A stretch of DNA of 64,000 nucleotides from Asterias amurensis (taxonomy: Eukaryota > Echinodermata > Asteroidea > Forcipulatida > Asteriidae). The notes beneath the pieces were generated by a model, which made no database searches, was not told the DNA's origin, and was given only the letters and a program-made list of their open reading frames with translations. The translations under genes were made by a program, and so were the position numbers. Where the stretch lies: assembly GCF_032118995.1 (NCBI RefSeq), contig NC_092650.1, positions 22,454,001 to 22,518,000 of the forward strand. The letters are read 5' to 3'. Shown piece by piece: positions 37,413 through 50,305 of this stretch. Within the stretch, counting starts at the first letter, position 1, and every line of letters starts with the position of its first letter.

Positions 37413-40076
37413 GTAAGTTGCGTTTATTTATCCTATCTTTATTCTTAATAATGATCAGGTAAGCAAGCAGGGCTACGATTGTCTTATGACTTTATTTCAG
37501 TGTACCTGGTTGTCGCTAGTGTCAACACTCGGCGTCCAAACTGGGCCAGTGTCGCTTGTCATGTGATGTCACTGTCATGATAAGTCAGTGCTCAGCAGAT
37601 TTCTGCTACATGTTTTAATGTAAACAGCCTCCATAGCGTGTCACTCTCCACCACTATAAAAGTAAAACTTCAGTACCATTCAAGGTCCCCATTCAATGAT
37701 ACTTTAGTTTCGCCCTGGTGTTCCTGCCAGGCTAGCTGTGGCTGCTGTGATGATACATTGTAGAATTGTATGTAGTACAATTTGTATCGTAGGAGGTCCT
37801 GTTTTCGAGGTGTCCCTAATATCGTGGCAAATCTTTTACCTCTCTGTGCGTGATGTAAACAGTCCCAAGATAAAAATTGTGTGGTTTTATTCGCCAAGCA
37901 AAGAGTCTCCTCTTCTTTGACCAAAACTTAGAAACACGTAAGGCTCCACTGGTCATTTGCACTTGTAAATGCAAAAAGTTTGGTATTTAAGGCATTTCTA
38001 CAAGGTACACAAAATATGTCATCACTCATAATGTTGAGGCCATATAAAAATATTTGCCCACCGAAAAAGTTTCATCAAACGCTATTTCAATTCACAATTC
38101 ATGATGATCAAAATCATGTGACTGAATGTTTTGCTGAGCATTCTGAAAAAAAATACCGAGGCTTAAAGAAGGCTGTGCCTTATATCATTTTCTAATATTT
38201 TTGGAGATTTTTATTTTGTCACCCTCGTATCAATACTATTATTTATATTAAAATTTAAACATCAGCTGGTTGATTCAATTATCACTGTTTATTTATACGC
38301 TTTATTATAAATATTAAGAAAAAAAATAGAAAAAAAATAAATAGAAATCAGATTTTGAAGCCAGTAATTATTCACACTTTTTATATTTTTTTTATTTTTT
38401 TTTATTTTTTGCAAGTTACCATGGTAATTTTAAAAATTTAATAAAAAAATATTTTGAATAAAATGAAGGCAACTGCTGGCTATACAGTCATACACAGAGT
38501 CTCAAAGAACACTTGTAGTCACTGCAGATGTTTCTTCCATGTATGGCTTCACCGGGAAACCATACTTTCTCATTTGCCGTGAAAACAGGAAAAACTCAAA
38601 ACAAATGGGGCCAGTTGAAGTCATCCAAGATCGGTGTGTGGTGTGAACATTTCAATGTCCATCAAGTTTTAATACATGTTTGCATACTTCGTATTAACAA
38701 ATGAAGATAATTAGGGCATCGGTTGATATATGGCATCAGTATTTTTTTCCCAATTCAAAGAAAAAGGCATAATAGCGTGATAACTGGTAAGCAGAGGATA
38801 CACATCATCACACCATAGAGTAATCACACATGCAGTGCACCGGAGCGGGCGTAGCAGCTTGTTAGTTTAGTTAGTTAGCACCTCGTAATTCCGTATATAA
38901 AGGCTGATTATATTTATAATTTTATAAAAATAAGGTGCTAAATAATTGGGTCTCAGAATTCATCACTGCAATATTTTGTTATTAACGATCTTCCTTCAAA
39001 AGTTTGTATATACTCAGTGCCTTGACTCCTTGAGTACCTTGTTTGGTAGATATGTGCGCTATATTATATTATATATATATACTTTGATATTATTATAATA
39101 CAGTACAGTATACTCCCCTTTTTGAAATTTTGATTTTGACAGTTTGGAAAACTTAAAACCTAACATCTTAACCTAACATCTGCCATCTGTTTTTCACTTT
39201 ATTTTTAAATAGTATAAATGTAATACAAAAAGGAATGCCATTATTTGAATATATCAGAAAATTATTGCCCAACCAACTGGTCCTACTTCTTGCTGTCAAC
39301 TTGCTGTCAACTCGCTGTCAACCGCTGTGAACTTACTTGTGTCGTCAACTTGCTGTCAAGTCAACCACTGTAGAGTGTAGACTAAGCACTTGGCAGATAA
39401 TAGATTTGTCTTGACTCAAGACGTCAGAGATCAGTTTACACAATGTGCAGTACATTTGGCCTACACTACATGTATGTGGTACCGATCATTAGCCCAAGAC
39501 TATTCCATATATGCAGGAAAGTACCCTCTGTTGTCCAAGCAAGATGTCGACTGACGGCTTTGTGTTCTGAGCATCTGACGTCGCACTTCGAGGCTCGTGA
39601 ATAAGCCAGAGACCGGCATTAAAACCAGCGAACCCGGCGTGACAGCAGTGACTATTTGGGCATCTCTGTCACTGCACGTTTTATCAAACGACAGTTGTAT
39701 TCAATGGAATCACTGGATCTAGCAGCAGGGACCTGTCTTTATCCTAGCGGAATGTTAGAATTTTAGACTTCAAATATAAAATTGCTATGTTTTCGAATAT
39801 CACAATAATTTTTGAAGGATACATTGTGGGATAATAACAGCAGTGTCGCCCAAGCTTAACACAGTCTTCCCAAAGTTTGGCTGGTCTTTGTCTTGGTCGG
39901 TATCCATGAACTGAACTACGTGTGGGCTTACTGTAACATTATACTTCTCCACGATTTCTTCGGTCCACATCACTCGCTTGAATGTTCCTCGAGCAAACAA
40001 AGTTCTAGGTCTAAAGGCCTACAGTGTGGCTGGGACAATAATTTGGAACAATCTCCCTACTGCCTTTAGGGAATCT
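37413..40076. other. Intergenic or 5' intron, low complexity
   Basis: Mostly AT-rich (very T/A-rich at 38200-38460). A short tandem of TTGCTGTCAAC-like units at 39291-39368 is the only clear repeat. Small open frames show no domains. Confidence 0.5.
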
Positions 40077-40209
40077 GGGGTCGATTTCACAAAGAGTTAG
40101 GACTAGTTCTAGGAGATATACAAATTGCATGGATAGTCCTAAGTTAGGACGAGTAACTGGTCCTAACTCGAGATAAGACTAGTCCTAACTCTTTGTGAAA
40201 TCCACCCCT
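40077..40209. mobile_element. Palindromic MITE-E, complete
   Basis: GGGGTCGATTTCACAAAGAG at the left and CTCTTTGTGAAATCCACCCC at the right form ~30-bp inverted repeats; the interior alternates CTAAGTTAGGAC and GTCCTAACTC. Confidence 0.85.
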
Positions 40210-40435
40210 GTTACACTATCTGCATTTCGTAAAATCCTCATAGATTTAACTTTTTCCATGTCTTTCAAGTGCGCTATTATCTTGCTGAAATAGCGCCTTA
40301 TAAATTTTAAATTTTATTTTCTGGGTTCCTCATCTTGACACGGCCGAAGTAGCGTAGCCTTTTGGGGCGTACTACTAGCTCAGTGATGGTGTTTTTGCTA
40401 TATAATTTTCATCGCTATTCTTTATTCTCTCACAG

Positions 40436-43400
40436 GTAATCTGAAGCCAATTGTTTCTTCACCATGGCCGACATGGGTGCACAGGAAGTTGGAGGGGCAA
40501 GCAGTGGAACCGAAACCAGCGAGCGTAAATGCGGAATGGAAATGAGTTACGTCAAAACCCTCAATGGCTTATTGATGGCCAAGAAAATTGTAAGTTAATG
40601 TCGTGTTTACCACAAAAAAAACTGCAACCATAAAACTTGGCTCAATAAATTAGGCCAAAACATTCGTCATCCCCTGATTGTTTGTTAATGCCCTTTTTGA
40701 CACCCCATTTAGACAAATTTATGAGTTTTTTAACATTTCATTCAACAAAATAAATGTTTAAATCAAAATGTTATGTTCCGTATTCTAAGTAAAAACTTGT
40801 TGTGTTTAGTATGAAAAGCTTTTGAGCATGATCAATTTTACATGTAGTTCCTTGCACTCCAAAGTAGTCGTATCTGGTTGCAGATAACCACAAAGATTCA
40901 GTCAGGGTTTGCTCATTTCTAACGGACTCATTACCAGGGCTGGAATTTCACGGCGGCCACGACGGCCATTGCCGTCGTTGCCCTTCAAGTGGCCGTGATG
41001 CCCCTTGAAAATAACCAAACATCACGGCCAAGTTTGCCGTGCCCTTTTCCCCAATGGCCGTAGTGCCCTTTTCACCTTAAAATCCAAGGTCCACTTCAGC
41101 CTGATCGTGCCGCGAATTAATCCACACCGAAGCATCCAGTGCAGCCACCGAACGAAGCGAACACAACACAACCAAACTTTACCACGCGGCCACGATCTTT
41201 TCACACCACATAAAAACATGCACGGCGGCTGGTAACCTGAAGTCTGCTTTTTTGTAATAGAATTTTGCATGCATTTTTTCTCTGTGTGGCAAGGCAACCT
41301 GACTATATTTTTAGCCGATGAACATTTAGCCTTTTTCAAGTCTGAGACTGTGGTTATTCAAAGAGGGCGCTGTTTCTGGCAATGGACGACTAAACCGCAA
41401 GATCGCATACTTGGAGCTAAGTCTAACAAACCTTGCATTCAGAGGACTGGCAAGACCAAGCGGAAAGCAGGATAAGAAAAATAGTTGAACGCAAATCTAT
41501 CGGCGATCGTGCACAAAGAGTAATTTTTAGCAGTGGTTTTGTTGTTTGGTCACTCAACGATCGTCGTACAGGAATAATTTGTGCAATTGCATCAGGAAAT
41601 AGTTTGTGCAGTTTGCCGATAGTGCAGGAATGGTGTGCACAATCTGCCGATCGTATACAAATATTTTGCGCAATTTGAAGATAGTGCAGAGAAATTATTT
41701 GCGCAATTTGAAGATCGTCCAGGATTTTTTTTAAATTATTTTTTTCATTATATAAAATTAAAAGTGCATTTTTTTTTTGCATATATCGCTCATTTAAAAA
41801 ATCTTTGGCCTCCGTGCCCTTGAAAAAAAAATTATTTTTGGCCTTGGTGCCCTTTCATTTGGCCTTGGTGCCCTTCAAAATGTGCACCTATCGAAGGCCA
41901 AAGTGGCCTTGCCCTAAAAATGACGAAATTCCAGGCCTGCATTACAATGTGTACCTGAGCAAAACACTTGAAGGCAGTGGACATAATTGGTAATTACTCA
42001 AAATAGTTATCATAAAACCTTAGTTGGTAACAAGTAATGGGGAGCTGTTGATTGTATAAATGATTGTGAGAAACGGTTCCCTCTGGAGTTAACGTAGTTT
42101 TCAAAGTAATTTCCACGAATTTTATTTTGAGACCTCAAGATTGAAAATTTCAGGTCTCGAAATGTTTGTTTTTTTAAATTTATTATCTCGAAAATTTTCA
42201 CAGTTTTTTTATTTTATGCATGTTGAGATACACCAAGAGAGAAGTAAGTCTGGTTTTAGACAATTACCAATAGTGTCCAGTTTCTTTAACTACATTTTCT
42301 CTCTATCCAGATTAAATGGATGCATGTACCTGTGAGGGCAGAGATGGTTCTTATGATTTATTTAGCCGAGTTGTACGAATTTGTTGAATAGGCTGTTTAC
42401 TCCCAAGATGGTTTAAGGAATGAATTAAATGGCCAAGCCCAGTGACATGGGGAAATAATGATGGATGCGCTTTGAGATGCCCTTCGGATGTGAAAAGCGC
42501 TATAAAAAACTGGTTATTATTATTATTTATATTCTCAACTTTATTCTTTATCACCAGGGATGGTCGCTCATCGCGTTTTTTCTCTGCATCTTCTCAGGAG
42601 TAAGCGTCACTTCTATCCTTTTTGGAGTTGTGGTATTCAGTGGATTAATGCTGTGCATCATGCTCTTCTTCGTCTTCGCTTTCGGAAAAGCCAAGCAGAT
42701 CACGAGGATCAACGTTTATAAATTTGTGAGTTAACAAATTTGTTTGTCGGGTAACTTTTGAGAGAGATTTCAATTAATCTTATGTCTTTCTCAAACCAGC
42801 CCCACCTCAAATACAGATTTATGTTGGATCCCTACTACCTCAATCCTCCAGAATCAAGCAATTTGAGTTTATGTAGAATCCGTACTGCCTCAATCCTCCG
42901 GTACAATCAGTTTGACTTCATGTAGGATCCGTACTGCCTCAATCCTCCGGTACAATCAGTTTGACTTTATGTAGGATCCGTACTGCCTCAATCCTCCAGA
43001 ATTATTGTAAATCCTTTGTTCATGTACCTTTATGTAAGTGAATGTCAAACGTGCCTCACTCCACCAAACTTTACCTATAGTTTGATTTTTAAAAATCAAG
43101 ACAATATGTTATCTTTTAAGAAGTGGTATCGCAATTTTCGATAACATCATGATATCACCCTAGCTTATTCAGCAGAAAGTTCCCCCAAAATAGACTAATC
43201 TTTCCAAACAATGTTCCTGGTTCATGGTTACTTTTTCTCCATTATATTGAATATGACTCTAAATATCTCCCTGGTTGTTGTACAAAATCTCTCTGATTGC
43301 AAGATGCTTTGGTCAGTGCTGTAGCCATTGGTGGGCGGTGCCGGGGCGGGCCTGTCCAGAACTAACCAATTTTGCCCAGTACTCTGAGCAAAGTACACTG

Positions 43401-45739
43401 CTTGCCAGCATAGATTCCTCACAGACTGCACTTCAGCAATGATGGCCCCATATCTAAAACTTTAATTATTCATGTTTTGAATAATTTTGTTGGTCTGCTC
43501 ACCCTTGGTGGAGTAAGATGGATTTAGAGTCCACCACTAAAACTGGTCTTGTTACAACACTGGCTTTGGTGTAGGCTTAACATGTAGGTCAGCCATGGTA
43601 CTCATAGTTAAAAATGTTCCTACTTTTTTTTAAGGATCAAATATCTTGCCTGTTATTTGAAGTGAATCATTTATCAGCTGTTTTTGTTGCTGTTCTTTTG
43701 TTCTTATGTATTTCCAGGACTTTATTGTGAGTTTTCTTGGCACGATTGCCTATTTCATCGTTAGTCTATGGGGCTTATTCAGTTTCAACCCAGTATTGAT
43801 TGCTGCCTGTGTGAGTAATATTTTTATTCAAATCACTTCAGCCCTTTTTACACTCTATCTCTTATTCCCATAGAATGCAGCCCAGTGGAGGCCCCAGGAG
43901 TAATTTTTTACCCCTCGGCCCTGGTGCACTCTCTTTAGGCCTATTCACACGAGCGCTGCAAACGAGGGTCCCATGCGATTTCATAACATCGATGTTATGA
44001 AATCGCAAATCCACGTCGTGTGAATGCTATGTATGTTACGAAATTACCTGGGTCCCGTGTTGTTCATAACACAGATCGAGACCTCCTCCAAAAAAACGCA
44101 TCAACAATGTAGCGTTTTTAACGTCAAAAACTCTATTTGAATCGTGGAATTTTGTGTTTTTCTTTGACTCGAACATGACTCGACGTTGCTGGATCGCTGC
44201 ATTTTAAGACAAGCTCAAACCTTGAAGCAAAAACATCGTTCATTCGGAAGCAGAATACGTCATTTGGCTAAGTTTTTTGATGTTTTAATTCATTATTTGG
44301 TATGTGTCATCAATAATTTCATATCTATAAAGCATTTCCATTCAACAATGTAGCATTTGTAACGTCCAAAAAGCTATTTGAATCGTGTTTTTCTTTTTTT
44401 AGCTTCGAAAACGTAACCCCCTTCCCGCCGGCCGCCAGGATGAGATTTACGTTATCGCAAATGTTTGTAAAATATTCTACATTTTATGTGACTTAAAATG
44501 AAATTGATTTCAACGAAATTGATTTATTATATTCCTTTTAACTGTAAGGTTTTTGTTTTAACTCAAACCTCTTGCTTGTAGACTTTAGTCCATGCAGTCA
44601 AGCCTACCCAAACGAGGGACGTATGTTTACATGTGTGTGTGTGTGTCGTGTGAATGCTCGCTAAAAAATCGCACGCGGTAAAGGTGACAGACGGCTGGCG
44701 CCCTTAACCAGGGACCCTCGTTTGCAGCGCTCGTGTGAATGGGCCTTTTTACACTGTCCCCGCCCAGGTTCCTGTTTTGATCGTTTTCTCACAGTGTTGT
44801 CTGTTGCCGTGCATACTCGTATACATTCGCGTAAAGACGCATGATGCAAGAATAATTTTTGGTCACCCTTTCTTGACTGCACAGCGTTAACACGCAACCA
44901 CAATGCAAGATTTGCGCCTCGTGCGTTTTGTCTTGCGTAAACACGGCAGACTGTGAGAATACGAACAAAAATTTGAATTTCTTAACGTTGGGAGCTGCAT
45001 TATTTCATGAAAATGACGGATTTGTGAAGAATATATGGCAACCAAAACCCACCGCAGAAAAATATATGCTCCATGGAATGTGAATCTGTTGAAATTAGTG
45101 GCTTGTTGCAGGTAAGATTTGAGTTATGAAGCTGTGAAAATTTACCTGATGTCCAGGACGTCACTGTAGTACAATACGAAAGTGTAAGGCCACCAGGGCT
45201 ACGCTTACCCCTTGCTTCGGAGCAGGAGTGGCTCTTCCCAAGGGTATGCCATTCATTTGCCCTGGGGAAAGCTATGATAGTGTGAAAAGACTGCCTGTTC
45301 TTTCCTGTGGTTATGAAAAGTGTTACAAATCACTAAAACTCCCCCAAAATCCATCGAAACTCTGTCAAAATTCATCCAGGGCTTCGTTCACCCTGGGCAA
45401 ACAATTTATTTTGAAACTTCTCCAGGTAATTGTGTAAAAATGTACATGTTCATTCACAGTGAGTAAGGATTCATGTCATTGCCAAAAACTTGATCTACAA
45501 ATAGTACCTAAACCCTTGTTAAAACACATTTAAGTGGGCAAACTCATGAAGAAAGATGAGTGCATCTTGAGTTTCTCTCCGTTCTAACCCCTTTGGCTTC
45601 CCTTTCGATTTTTCTACAGGTGTTTGGCTTCATTGCTATGTTGTCTTTTGGAGCTAGCGTTTATCTCAACTTCAAGAGGTGGCGCCAGAATAAGTCAACG
45701 ACCAGTAGCGATAACACGGCGTACAATCCAACTTACTAG
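40436..45739 (+). CDS. MARVEL-domain tetraspan protein, CMTM-like
   Basis: Four coding exons: 40464-40589 (exon begins 40436), 42558-42725, 43718-43810, 45620-45739 (TAG). All introns are phase 0 and GT-AG; product 168 residues. ATG 40464 lies in a strong context (ACCATGG). After a ~45-residue polar cytosolic N-terminus, four hydrophobic segments follow: about residues 45-58, 64-86, 99-121 and 126-152, then a short polar tail ending NPTY. The VFGFIAML segment of TM4 and the overall plan fit MARVEL proteins of the CMTM/plasmolipin type, which act in membrane trafficking and protein stabilisation at the surface. Closest human member not assignable by eye. Same exon plan as the minus-strand gene at 56335-62025. 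Transposons fill its introns. Confidence 0.78.
40938..41945. mobile_element. ~1-kb TIR element with GC-rich ends
   Basis: CAGGGCTGGAATTTCACGG at the left pairs with CGAAATTCCAGGCCTG at the right. Ends carry repeated GGCC(G/T)TG-TGCCCTT motifs, and the middle has repeated GATCGT-GCA-GAA blocks (41495-41720). A partial relative is at 62325-62437. Open frames inside have no known domain. Confidence 0.7.
41968..42289 (+). mobile_element. MITE-A copy, internally deleted
   Basis: GAAGGCAGTGGACATAATTG to GTGTCCAGTTTCTTTAA; lacks the GCATCTGAAAGCAC section. Confidence 0.85.
42330..42537 (+). mobile_element. SINE 3'-half
   Basis: GAAAAGCGCTATAAAAAACT followed by TTATTATTATTATT. The MARVEL exon starts at 42558, 20 bp after the tail. 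Confidence 0.65.
42822..43008. repeat. 49-bp tandem repeat, 4 copies
   Basis: TGTAGGATCCGTACTGCCTC units starting at 42822, 42872, 42921 and 42970; the later copies are nearly identical. Confidence 0.92.
43937..44746. mobile_element. 810-bp TIR element
   Basis: 36-bp inverted repeats with one mismatch: AGGCCTATTCACACGAGCGC at the left, GCGCTCGTGTGAATGGGCCT at the right. Sub-terminal hairpin CATAACATCGATGTTATG and repeated CGTGTGAATGCT. No transposase frame. Confidence 0.85.
44747..45619 (+). other. Last intron of the MARVEL gene, nothing recognised
   Basis: Unique-looking sequence without gene or named repeat. Confidence 0.4.
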
Positions 45740-46127
45740 CCGTAAGGACATGTAATGCCAGGTCAGCTTAAAAGCTAATTAAGCAATATATTTTTTGTAG
45801 GAATCTTTCCTGAATCAATCAGAATCCAACAGCTTTTGATGATTTATTACGTGTAATACCAAAAACTGATTGACCCAGTTTATGAAACACTTAAACGTGC
45901 CTATTCATTTTGGGAGTAAAAATGTACCTGAGAAAAAGTTTTCCCATGACCCAAATATGGCGGAAATAGAAGATGTGGATTCTGTGCGACACATTCCGCA
46001 TCGTACAAGGGGTAAAAAGGCTCTTGATGCATAGAGTATATAAGAACTACGTTGAGGGCGCACTGGCCTAGTTACCCGTAGAGCTGTGTATTGAGAGAGT
46101 TGTGACCATAGATATAGAATTAAATAA
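45740..46127 (+). other. Probable 3' UTR of the MARVEL gene
   Basis: Follows the TAG at 45737. No unambiguous AATAAA was found near the stop, so the mRNA end is undefined. Confidence 0.4.
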
Positions 46128-46365
46128 CTAGATCGACCGTGCGTACATACGCGGGTGCTGGCATGGGGGCAGCCATTAGCCTATGTCCAACGTGTATCTT
46201 CTACCAGCACGTGACTTTTAGCGCGTCCATAGTGTGGTTAAAGGCCTATCTCTCATGTTCATTTTCTGCGCATTGGCACCAGCACGTGACCTTTTAGCGT
46301 GTCCATGAAAAAATAGAAATGTTTGTGTACGGTTTATGGCGCGTATGTACGCGCGGCCGATCTAG
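46128..46365. mobile_element. 238-bp TIR element
   Basis: CTAGATCGACCGTGCGTACA and its near-complement ending GCGCGGCCGATCTAG, ~26-bp arms with two mismatches; GCACGTGAC repeated inside. Confidence 0.8.
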
Positions 46366-47612
46366 GTATTATATTTTTTATCTTTGGTTGTGACATGGAA
46401 AGACAAGTTAATTTTTTGTCACATGGTTGCTGGACGCCATGTTGTCTCCAAATGCATCACAACCCAATGGCATGCAGACTAGTCTGGCACCCCATGTTCG
46501 CCCATGCGTTTCTTGGTGAACAAAATGGCTTCTAATCGGAAGTTGTCGTTACTCTCCCAATATTTTGCTCTGGTTACGCAGTGCGGCCATTTTGTAAGTT
46601 GAAAAATCATCAAACACAGACGTACGAGTACCGTATTCAACGAGCTTACATGTACAATGTTAATCTTACAGAATGGCGCTTGTCTCCTTGCGGTCTCGTC
46701 CATTTGTGCACGCAGCATCACCAGAGCGCCCTCTAGTTCTTATAACTCTAAAGGCGTGATGGCTTTAAATCCAATGTTTTTCCAGGGGTCGTTGCCACCT
46801 GTACTTGTACTCCTTGGGCTAAAATAGGGTTACCAGTGAGTACCCCCTTTAGAGTCCATACAGATGTAGGCATGGGTATCATCCATCAGAAAACTGGCTG
46901 GTAGAGCAGAAGCACTACCTCCCAAACACCACACAGAATCTGAGATTTACCGCCGACGTCGTCACATAAATTTGGTGAATATTGTATCAGTCAACATGGT
47001 TGAGCATAACTGTACATTAAAAATGTAGTATTTAGTATGCCCAGCAAAGTAAAACATGTCACAGTCAACGTTGACAAAAAAATGTTACGTCCTTTAAAAA
47101 ATTGTATTTTCAATGTAACCATTAAAAGGAACACATTCCTTGGAAGGCGTTTTACAAAATCAGCGCTCACTTTCTAGACAAAATAGTGTATAGACCGTAT
47201 TGAATAATCCCTTTTTGCTGTGAAAAGTTGCCATCTTGTAGGGCAAACCGTATGCGCCTCCAAACGCGTACATCATCGAAGCACGCAGCACGCAACATTC
47301 CGGGTTCTATTTCTATGGCACATGCACGCACACACGCACAGCGAAATTTTGTAGGTCAGATATTTGAGCTGTGTGACGTCATATTAACTACGGTCTAGAT
47401 ACAATATTTTATATCATTCCTGTTGCAAGATTGTTGAAATAAGACAAGACGCAATAATACTTGCCGCAGAGTTTAATACAGAACTAAATCTGTACCCCCC
47501 CCCCCAAAAAAAAAGATTGTGGACATGTTTGATATTAGTATTGGTATATTTTATTTACGATAATTATAATCACAAACATGTAGTGACCCAAATTTGCATG
47601 AGATATTACAAT
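46366..47612. other. Intergenic, no gene recognised
   Basis: Short open frames only. A C-tract/A-tract at about 47494-47513 and GC-rich GTATGCGCC...ACGCGTAC sequence near 47250 may be old MITE remains. Confidence 0.4.
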
Positions 47613-47975
47613 ATTAAATGGTCTATGTAACTTTTGTAGGACAAAAAACACAATGTCCACAGATTTACACTAAACTTACACAGTTTGAAGATAATGATAG
47701 TAGAAAGCTTCCCTGAAAATATTACGTGCGGAGGTGCTTTAGTTTTTGGGAAATGAGTAAAACAATGTCATGAAAATAATTTTCGTCTCATGAGACGAAA
47801 ATGATTTTAATCATTTACAAACATATTTTCATGACATTGTTTTACTCATTTCTCAAAAACTACAGCACTTCAGTAAGTAATATTTGAAGGGAAGCTTTCC
47901 ACTATCATTATCTTCAAACCCTGTAAGTTTAATGTTAATCTATGGACATTTTGAAAAAGTACCCAAATCCTTTAA
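47613..47975. mobile_element. MITE-C copy
   Basis: ACACAATGTCCACAGATTTA to CATTTTGAAAAAGTACCCAA with central AATTTTCGTCTCATGAGACG palindrome. Confidence 0.88.
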
Positions 47976-48221
47976 GCATATCAAAGTTATGCGGAAAAGT
48001 TTTTTTTTCCTAGACGTCGCCCAAAACTACTGTTAGTTTCATTTCCAAAAAAGGGATAGTGTTTACGTTGTCACAAGATAGGTCAAACCTGATATTGTCT
48101 CTGTAGGAACTTCCCGCGTTGAGAGGTCTAACCCTTTCTGAAGCAAACAGTAATGAAAAAAAATGTGCTTAATGTGAACACAGATAGTGCAGCAATGAAC
48201 ATGTAGCATAGAATTATATTC

Positions 48222-48594
48222 TTTAAAGCCATTGGACCCTTTCGGTACAGAAAAAAAATAAAAGTTCACAGATTTACAAATAATTTATAGAGTTTACAGA
48301 AGGTAATGGTGAAAGACTTCTCTTGAAATATTAGTCCATGAAATGCTTTACTTTTTGAGAAAACGGTAAAACAATATAATTTCTCGTTAGCGAGAATTAC
48401 GGATTTATTTTAAACACATGTCATGACACGGCGAAACGCGCGAAAACAAGAGTGGGTTTTCCCGTTATTTTCTCCCGACTCCGATGACCGATTGAGCCTA
48501 ATTTTCACAGGTTTGTTGTTTTATATATAAGTTGTGATACACGAAGTGTGGGACTTGGACAATACTGTTTACCGAAAGTGTCCAATGGCTTTAA
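48222..48594 (-). mobile_element. MITE-B copy
   Basis: TTTAAAGCCATTGGACCCTT at the left and GAAAGTGTCCAATGGCTTTA at the right. Confidence 0.88.
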
Positions 48595-48993
48595 CTGCAG
48601 GTTTCCAGGGTAAGCAGAACCACATAAAGGGGCTATGGCTAGCAGTTTGTGTGTAGGAAATGGGGAACACTATTGCATTTACTTTCTTGTTTGGGGGGCA
48701 GTTTTTCATAAAATTTCTTTTTAGTTTTTCTAATTTTTAAACTTTGGTTTAGTTTGTAATGTAGTTGTAGTGTGTAGTTGGGTTTTTGTTTTTTAAGTTA
48801 TGTTGATGTGATATTGAAAAAAATCAATGAAACAAAATTTGGAAAATGAGTAAGATTCAGTTAATATTTATTCCATGTATTGTTCAAAGTAAGTAATAAT
48901 GGTATACATATCGATAACTATAAATGTCAATGTCAATGTGTTTATTAAGACATTCATATTTGGGGATTATTTGTCTTTGACAAAGTTCTGCTT

Positions 48994-49380
48994 TTAAAGG
49001 CAGTGGACACTATTGGTAATTACTCAAAATAATTATTAGCATAATACCTTTCTTGGTGACGAGTAATGGGGAGAGGTTGATATTATAAAACATTGTGTGA
49101 AACGGCTCCCTCTGAAACGATGTATTTTTTGAGAAAGAAGTAATTTTCCACGAATTTGATTTCGAGACCTCAAGTTTAGAATTTGAGGTCTCGAAATCAA
49201 GCATCTGAAAGCACGCAACTTCGAGTGACAAGGGTGTTTTTTTCTTTCATAGTTTTTTCGCAACTCCGACGACCAATCAAGCTAAAACTTTCACGGGTTT
49301 GTTATTTTATGCATATGTTGAGATACACCAACTGTGAAGGCTAGTCTTTGACATTTACCAATAGTGTCCATTGTCTTTAA
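48994..49380 (+). mobile_element. MITE-A copy
   Basis: Full length: TTAAAGGCAGTGGACACTAT to GTGTCCATTGTCTTTAA. Confidence 0.92.
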
Positions 49381-49980
49381 GCAACAAAAATTGGGTAAGT
49401 GCAAAAAACATGTATAGTGCGCATGTGGGTGGAGCTGTGCTTTTGTTCTCTCCTTTGCCATTCAGGTTTTTCTCCAGGTTCTCCAGCTTAACTCTCTACA
49501 AGAATCAAACACTTTTGACTGTTTGATCTTTATGCTCCATAGTCATGAGTCGGTGTGGCTGGCCTGCCACAAGCGACTTTGCATGCCAGCAGTATTTTGA
49601 ATTTGTTGTAGCCACGCTCTTCACAATTCAGGTTTTTGCCAGTAACGATGATTAGCCCCCCAAATGTAAATTATATTACGTGTTTTTTTTTTTTGCAATG
49701 CTGATAATTGTTAATGTATATTAGAGTGTATTTCATCAGGGAATAAAGAATTATACTTTTGGATTTTGTCACAGATGTGTGATGAGTACTCCTAAAACTC
49801 TGAGGTTCCTTCCGCTATCGGGAGAAGATAGCTGAGCGAGCCTCATAGTTCTAGGAGTATGTGGTTTCTGGCACAAATCAAACTAGTTAGCCTCTTGCCA
49901 TCCGCATGCTCGATGGGTCTAGTGGTCCACTTGTCTTGGTTCAAGCCTGGAGGTAGAAAGAATGTATTGGGGTGATATCG
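49381..49980. other. Intergenic with a SINE remnant
   Basis: About 49715-49960 has CATCAGGGAATAAAGAATTA, an imperfect inverted CTCCTAAAACTCTGAGG/CCTCATAGTTCTAGGAG pair, and GATGGGTCTAGTGG, suggesting a degraded SINE. No gene. Confidence 0.4.
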
Positions 49981-50305
49981 TTAAAGGCAGTGGACACTAT
50001 TGGTAATTACTCAAAATAATTCTTAGCAAAAAAACTTTCATGGTAGCGAGTAATGGGGAGAGGTTGAAAGTAAAAAACATCGTTAGAAACGGCTCCCTCT
50101 GAAGTAATGTAGTTTTTTGAGAAAGAAGCAATTTTCCACGAATTTGATTCAAAACCTCAGATTTAGAATTTGAGGTCTCGAAATCAAGCATCTAAAAGCA
50201 CACAACTTTATGTGACCATGGTGCGACAGGGTGGGTTTTTTTTCTTTCTTTAATATCTCGCAAATTTGACAACCGATTGACCTCAAATTTTCACAGGTTT
50301 GTTAT
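49981..50305 (+). mobile_element. MITE-A copy, right end missing
   Basis: TTAAAGGCAGTGGACACTAT to TTTTCACAGGTTTGTTATC, where it stops at SINE-like TATACAGTGCTTATCACGC. Confidence 0.88.

Noticed and set aside
41005..41782. Open frames of 80-119 residues on both strands as a gene
   Set aside because: They fall inside a TIR element with internal short repeats; no known transposase or other domain is visible.
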